In this document: in pieces, positions 4,225-6,587 of the stretch | How the letters are laid out: each line of letters begins with the position of its first letter | How positions within the stretch are numbered: position 1 is the stretch's first letter | DNA from: Deltaproteobacteria bacterium | GTDB lineage: Bacteria; Myxococcota_A; UBA9160; JAFDET01 | Length of the DNA stretch: 6,587 nt | Assembly: GCA_019310195.1 (NCBI GenBank) | Contig: JAFDET010000177.1 | Coordinates: forward strand, 1 to 6,587 | Reading direction: 5' to 3' | Notes under the pieces: model-generated | The model's input: only the letters and a program-made list of their open reading frames with translations | Databases searched by the model: none | What the model was told of the DNA's origin: nothing | Translations under genes and position numbers: made by a program

Positions 4225-5349
4225 ATGTCCCAAGCACACGACCCCAGCTCGCTCGAATTCTTTGGAATCAGCTTCAACCCCGAGGACCGGAGCTGCCGCC
4301 GCTTCGACCACAAGGATCTGGAGCGCGAGGCGGAGGATCCGGAGGTCTTCTGCTGGATCGACGTGCAGGCGGACGACATCAGCGTCCTCAACGACCTGCT
4401 GCGTCGCTGGGACATCGACCTCGAGCTGATCGGGCACTTCGATGAGCCGGAGGTCCTGCCGCGCATCGTGGAACGGCCGGAGTGCGTGGCCTTCTACCTG
4501 TACCAGGTGATCGATCCGGAAGAGCACCTCGACACGGCGCGCACCATCGAGGAGATCGATTTCGCGCGCATGGTCCTGGTCCTGGGCGCGGACTTCGTGA
4601 TCACCTTCCATCGCCGGTCGATGGTCGTCGTGGATGACGTGCGGACCTCGTGCGTCGACTCCTTTCGCCTCGCCGGACAGACGCCCAGCTTCATCACGTT
4701 CCTGTTCCTGGAGCGCTGCCTCTACGACTACGCCCACCTGAACCTGGCCAACGACAACTTCCTGGACGTGATCCAGGAGCACGTCTTCAGCGGCCACCAG
4801 GAAGAGCTGGCGATGGGCCTGGCCGTGGCCGGCCGGAACATCCTCACGCTGAAGAAGCTCACCGCGAGCGCGCAGATCGTGCTGATGCTGTTGGCCACCA
4901 AGCAGAACCCCTTCATCAGCTCGGCCGCGCGCGGCTTCTTCCGGGAGATGCTGCACAACGCCCAGGCGGTCCGCGAGGCCGTGGACTCCTCGCGGGATCT
5001 GCTCCACGGCGTCCTGGCCAGCATCCAGGCTTCCGCCTCGAACCGGATCAGCGACGTCGCCCGGGTGCTGACGGTCCTCTCGGGCGTCCTGCTGCCCCTG
5101 ACCCTCATCACCGGCATCTACGGCATGAACTTCGAGAACATGCCCGAACTCAAGTGGCCGTACGGCTACTTCGGGGTGCTCGGTTCTCTCGCCGTGGTCG
5201 CTGGAGGACTGCTCCTGACGTTCCGGCACTTCGGCTGGCTGAAGGGCGTCAGCTCGCTGTCTCGACCGTCCCAGCCGCCTCCGCTGCCCACAGCGCAGCC
5301 CAACGCACAGCAGTCGCCGGGGCGCGGAGACGAGCCGACGGACGCCTAG
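4225..5349 (+). CDS. corA: CorA family divalent-cation (Mg2+/Co2+) transporter
   Basis: A 374-residue inner-membrane channel protein. An N-terminal cytoplasmic alpha/beta domain (about 10-165) includes F-C-W-I-D-V-Q, E-V-L-P-R-I-V-E-R and D-F-V-I-T-F-H-R; a long acidic and helical stalk follows (about 170-278). Two membrane helices lie near 279-299 and 314-334. The diagnostic motif Y-G-M-N-F is at residues 299-303 at the end of the first, followed by E-N-M-P-E-L, the periplasmic loop equivalent to M-P-E-L in other CorA proteins. The family forms pentamers that admit Mg2+, with the G-M-N at the pore mouth; which ion this one carries is not determined. The C-terminus is odd: about 35 residues rich in Pro, Gln and Ser follow the second helix instead of a short basic end. 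The start is uncertain: ATG 4225 has no Shine-Dalgarno, in-frame ATG 4204 would add seven residues, and a well-placed AAGGA points to an out-of-frame ATG at 4212. Confidence 0.93.
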   Translation: MSQAHDPSSLEFFGISFNPEDRSCRRFDHKDLEREAEDPEVFCWIDVQADDISVLNDLLRRWDIDLELIGHFDEPEVLPRIVERPECVAFYLYQVIDPEEHLDTARTIEEIDFARMVLVLGADFVITFHRRSMVVVDDVRTSCVDSFRLAGQTPSFITFLFLERCLYDYAHLNLANDNFLDVIQEHVFSGHQEELAMGLAVAGRNILTLKKLTASAQIVLMLLATKQNPFISSAARGFFREMLHNAQAVREAVDSSRDLLHGVLASIQASASNRISDVARVLTVLSGVLLPLTLITGIYGMNFENMPELKWPYGYFGVLGSLAVVAGGLLLTFRHFGWLKGVSSLSRPSQPPPLPTAQPNAQQSPGRGDEPTDA

Positions 5350-5379
5350 CCGAGGCGCTCGCCCGGCTCACGGCTCGTC
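5329..5379. terminator. Nested inverted repeat at the CorA/secretin-like tail-to-tail junction
   Basis: GACGAGCCG (5329-5337) is the exact reverse complement of CGGCTCGTC (5371-5379). Inside lies a second hairpin, CGCCT-AGCCG-AGGCG (5343-5357), which contains the corA stop codon. The structure covers the ends of both convergent genes and their 18-nt gap. No U-run follows on either side, so it may be a two-way RNA 3'-end structure with factor-dependent termination. Confidence 0.35.
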
Positions 5380-6587
5380 GACAGGACCGGACTCGAAGCG
5401 TTCGACGCTGCTGCTCACGGGACCCTCGTTCTCCGACGCGCGCACCACGCGCACGCCCAGAGCCACCGCGTCCGGGTCACCGCCGGCGCCCACCTGAGGC
5501 GTCGCAAAGACCAGGGCCTCGTCGCGCTCGCGACGTGCGGCATGCGCGCCTTCCCGCAGGATGCCTCCCACAGCCAGCGTCTGGCCCGACTCCAAGGCGA
5601 CGGCGGTATCCAACTCGAGAACGTGAACGGTGGGAAGGTCTACGCGGCCTGATCCACCGCTGAGCTTCACGGGGAAGTCGGCCACGGTCGGGTCCAGGTG
5701 GCTGCAGCGAAGCCCGATCTCGAGGGAGACGTCGTCGCCTCCGAGCGCAGTCGGTGTGAACTGGAGGCGCGCCCCGGTCTCGACCGGACTCGTCACGGGC
5801 TCACCAGCCTCGTAGCCCGAGACCAGGTCGCGCCGGCTCGACTGCGCCAGCGCAACGGGAGCACCCTCCCAGCCGGTAAGCTCGAAGTCCTTCACGGAAA
5901 CGGACGTCCCGGGCTCGCCCTTGGGCTTCTTGAGCTCTCCGCCTGCGATCACCACCCGGGCCTCGAGAAGCACGTTCTGGAGGCCGTCCGATTCGATGAG
6001 GTGCGTGGTGACCAGGACCAAGGCCTGCGTTTCGCCCGCCTGGACCCCGGCGATGACGACCGTGGCGCCGCTCATCACGTCCGCGCGGGTCTCGACGTGA
6101 AGTGTCCGCAGCACGGGAAGCTGGACCTTCTGGCTTCCGTAGGGGGTGCGAACCTGGATGGTGGGCACTGGCTCGTCGAGGATCCGGCAGCGCACGCCCA
6201 GATCGAGGCCGAGGGGCTCGCCCGTTGCGTCGGCCACCACGGCCAGCTCGGAGCCGGACTCGACCTGCGTCGTGACTGCCTCCCCCGAGACGACGCCCGT
6301 GACGAGGGTCCGCCGGGTCAGATGGCGGAGGGAGTTCTGCCGCTCCGGCACGCCAACAACACGCGGCTCCTTCAGCAACCGGAGCGCATCCAGCTGCACC
6401 TCGTGGCCGCCGAAGGGGACCGTCACCTCGATCTGCACCATCGCCGGAGCCCCTCCCCCCGGATCGACGATGCGCGGCGTTGCCAGGATCGGCGGCCCGG
6501 CCGGCATCGGATCGAGTTCGACCGTCTCGCCGTCCGCCGCCTCGAAGCTGGAGCTCACGAGGTAGCTGATCCGCTCTGCCTCCTGGA
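5368..6587 (-). CDS. Tandem secretin-like repeat protein, C-terminal part (5' end outside the window)
   Basis: About 405 residues are visible in one open frame continuing to the window edge (Q-E-A-E-R-I-S-Y-L first), so this is a C-terminal fragment. The sequence is beta-rich with no membrane helix. Numbering from the first visible codon, a unit of about 155-160 residues recurs. Each unit has a strand of L-x-E-A-R-V-V type (206-212; weaker V-Q-I-E-V-T-V at 50-56), then R-R-x-L-V-x-G (91-97 and 251-257), G-V/L-R-C, and S-G-x-T-V/L (G19, G173 and G334). The last copy, E-S-G-Q-T-L-A-V-G-G-I-L followed by L-V-F-A-T-P-Q-V, resembles the G-Q-T-x-x-x-G-G-L and ending strand of the secretin (GspD/PilQ) domain. 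Three repeat ends are seen, the first cut by the edge. A single secretin domain per chain is normal, so this may be a secretin-derived or unrelated repeat protein. Similarity was judged by eye. Confidence 0.6.
   Translation of the reverse strand, partial: QEAERISYLVSSSFEAADGETVELDPMPAGPPILATPRIVDPGGGAPAMVQIEVTVPFGGHEVQLDALRLLKEPRVVGVPERQNSLRHLTRRTLVTGVVSGEAVTTQVESGSELAVVADATGEPLGLDLGVRCRILDEPVPTIQVRTPYGSQKVQLPVLRTLHVETRADVMSGATVVIAGVQAGETQALVLVTTHLIESDGLQNVLLEARVVIAGGELKKPKGEPGTSVSVKDFELTGWEGAPVALAQSSRRDLVSGYEAGEPVTSPVETGARLQFTPTALGGDDVSLEIGLRCSHLDPTVADFPVKLSGGSGRVDLPTVHVLELDTAVALESGQTLAVGGILREGAHAARRERDEALVFATPQVGAGGDPDAVALGVRVVRASENEGPVSSSVERFESGPVDEP

Noticed and set aside
4064..4237. N-terminal extension of the DUF7064-like protein
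   Set aside because: The frame is open, but the extra residues are Arg/Ser-rich without family similarity, while a plus-strand frame over the same DNA looks more coding-like.
3188..4429. 413-aa plus-strand ORF
   Set aside because: Shadow of the DUF7064-like gene on the opposite strand and of the start of corA; no recognisable domain.
4060..5229. 389-aa minus-strand ORF
   Set aside because: Antisense to corA; repetitive Val/Gln/Asp/His composition typical of a mirrored high-GC frame.
4650..5663. 337-aa plus-strand ORF
   Set aside because: Alternate frame of corA extending antisense over the secretin-like gene; Arg/Pro-rich without domain features.

Overview
This is a high-GC bacterial window with tightly packed genes on both strands and strongly G/C-biased third codon positions. 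The secretin-like repeat protein, the UGA-encoded selenocysteine and the high GC suggest a Planctomycetota- or Myxococcota/deltaproteobacteria-like organism, but this is a guess: there is no rRNA or phylogenetic marker. UGA is a normal stop here (several genes end with it), so a reassigned genetic code does not explain the in-frame UGA described below.

Layout: (1) Positions 1-493, minus strand, hold a two-gene operon. Its first gene is a 113-aa ArsC/Spx-like thioredoxin-fold protein with an in-frame UGA in a G-U-T-S-C motif. A perfect 7-bp hairpin begins 15 nt after the UGA, as expected of a bacterial SECIS element. This gene would normally be mis-called as an 82-aa fragment. The second gene is the 5' end of a DUF4336-like protein. 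(2) Positions 622-1395, minus strand, encode a glutathione S-transferase-like protein. (3) Positions 1475-3088, plus strand, hold a compact three-gene operon: a soluble YbjQ (UPF0145) protein, a membrane-anchored YbjQ paralogue, and a membrane-anchored M48 zinc metallopeptidase. The gaps are 10 and 2 nt. (4) Positions 3110-4063, minus strand, encode an uncharacterised beta-rich protein resembling DUF7064/DUF7065 proteins. (5) Positions 4225-5349, plus strand, encode a CorA-type divalent-cation transporter with a proline-rich C-terminal tail. A short coding-like ORF lies upstream, and a C6 tract at the start makes the initiation codon ambiguous. (6) Positions 5368-6587, minus strand, hold the 3' part of a protein with at least three tandem secretin-like units, running off the window edge.

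Genes meet head-to-head (GST/YbjQ; DUF7064-like/CorA) and tail-to-tail (M48/DUF7064-like; CorA/secretin-like). GC-rich inverted repeats sit across both tail-to-tail junctions. The best discovery candidate is the selenoprotein with its SECIS. Next are the tandem secretin-like repeats and the YbjQ-YbjQ-M48 operon. No tRNA, rRNA, CRISPR array, insertion sequence or phage feature was seen.
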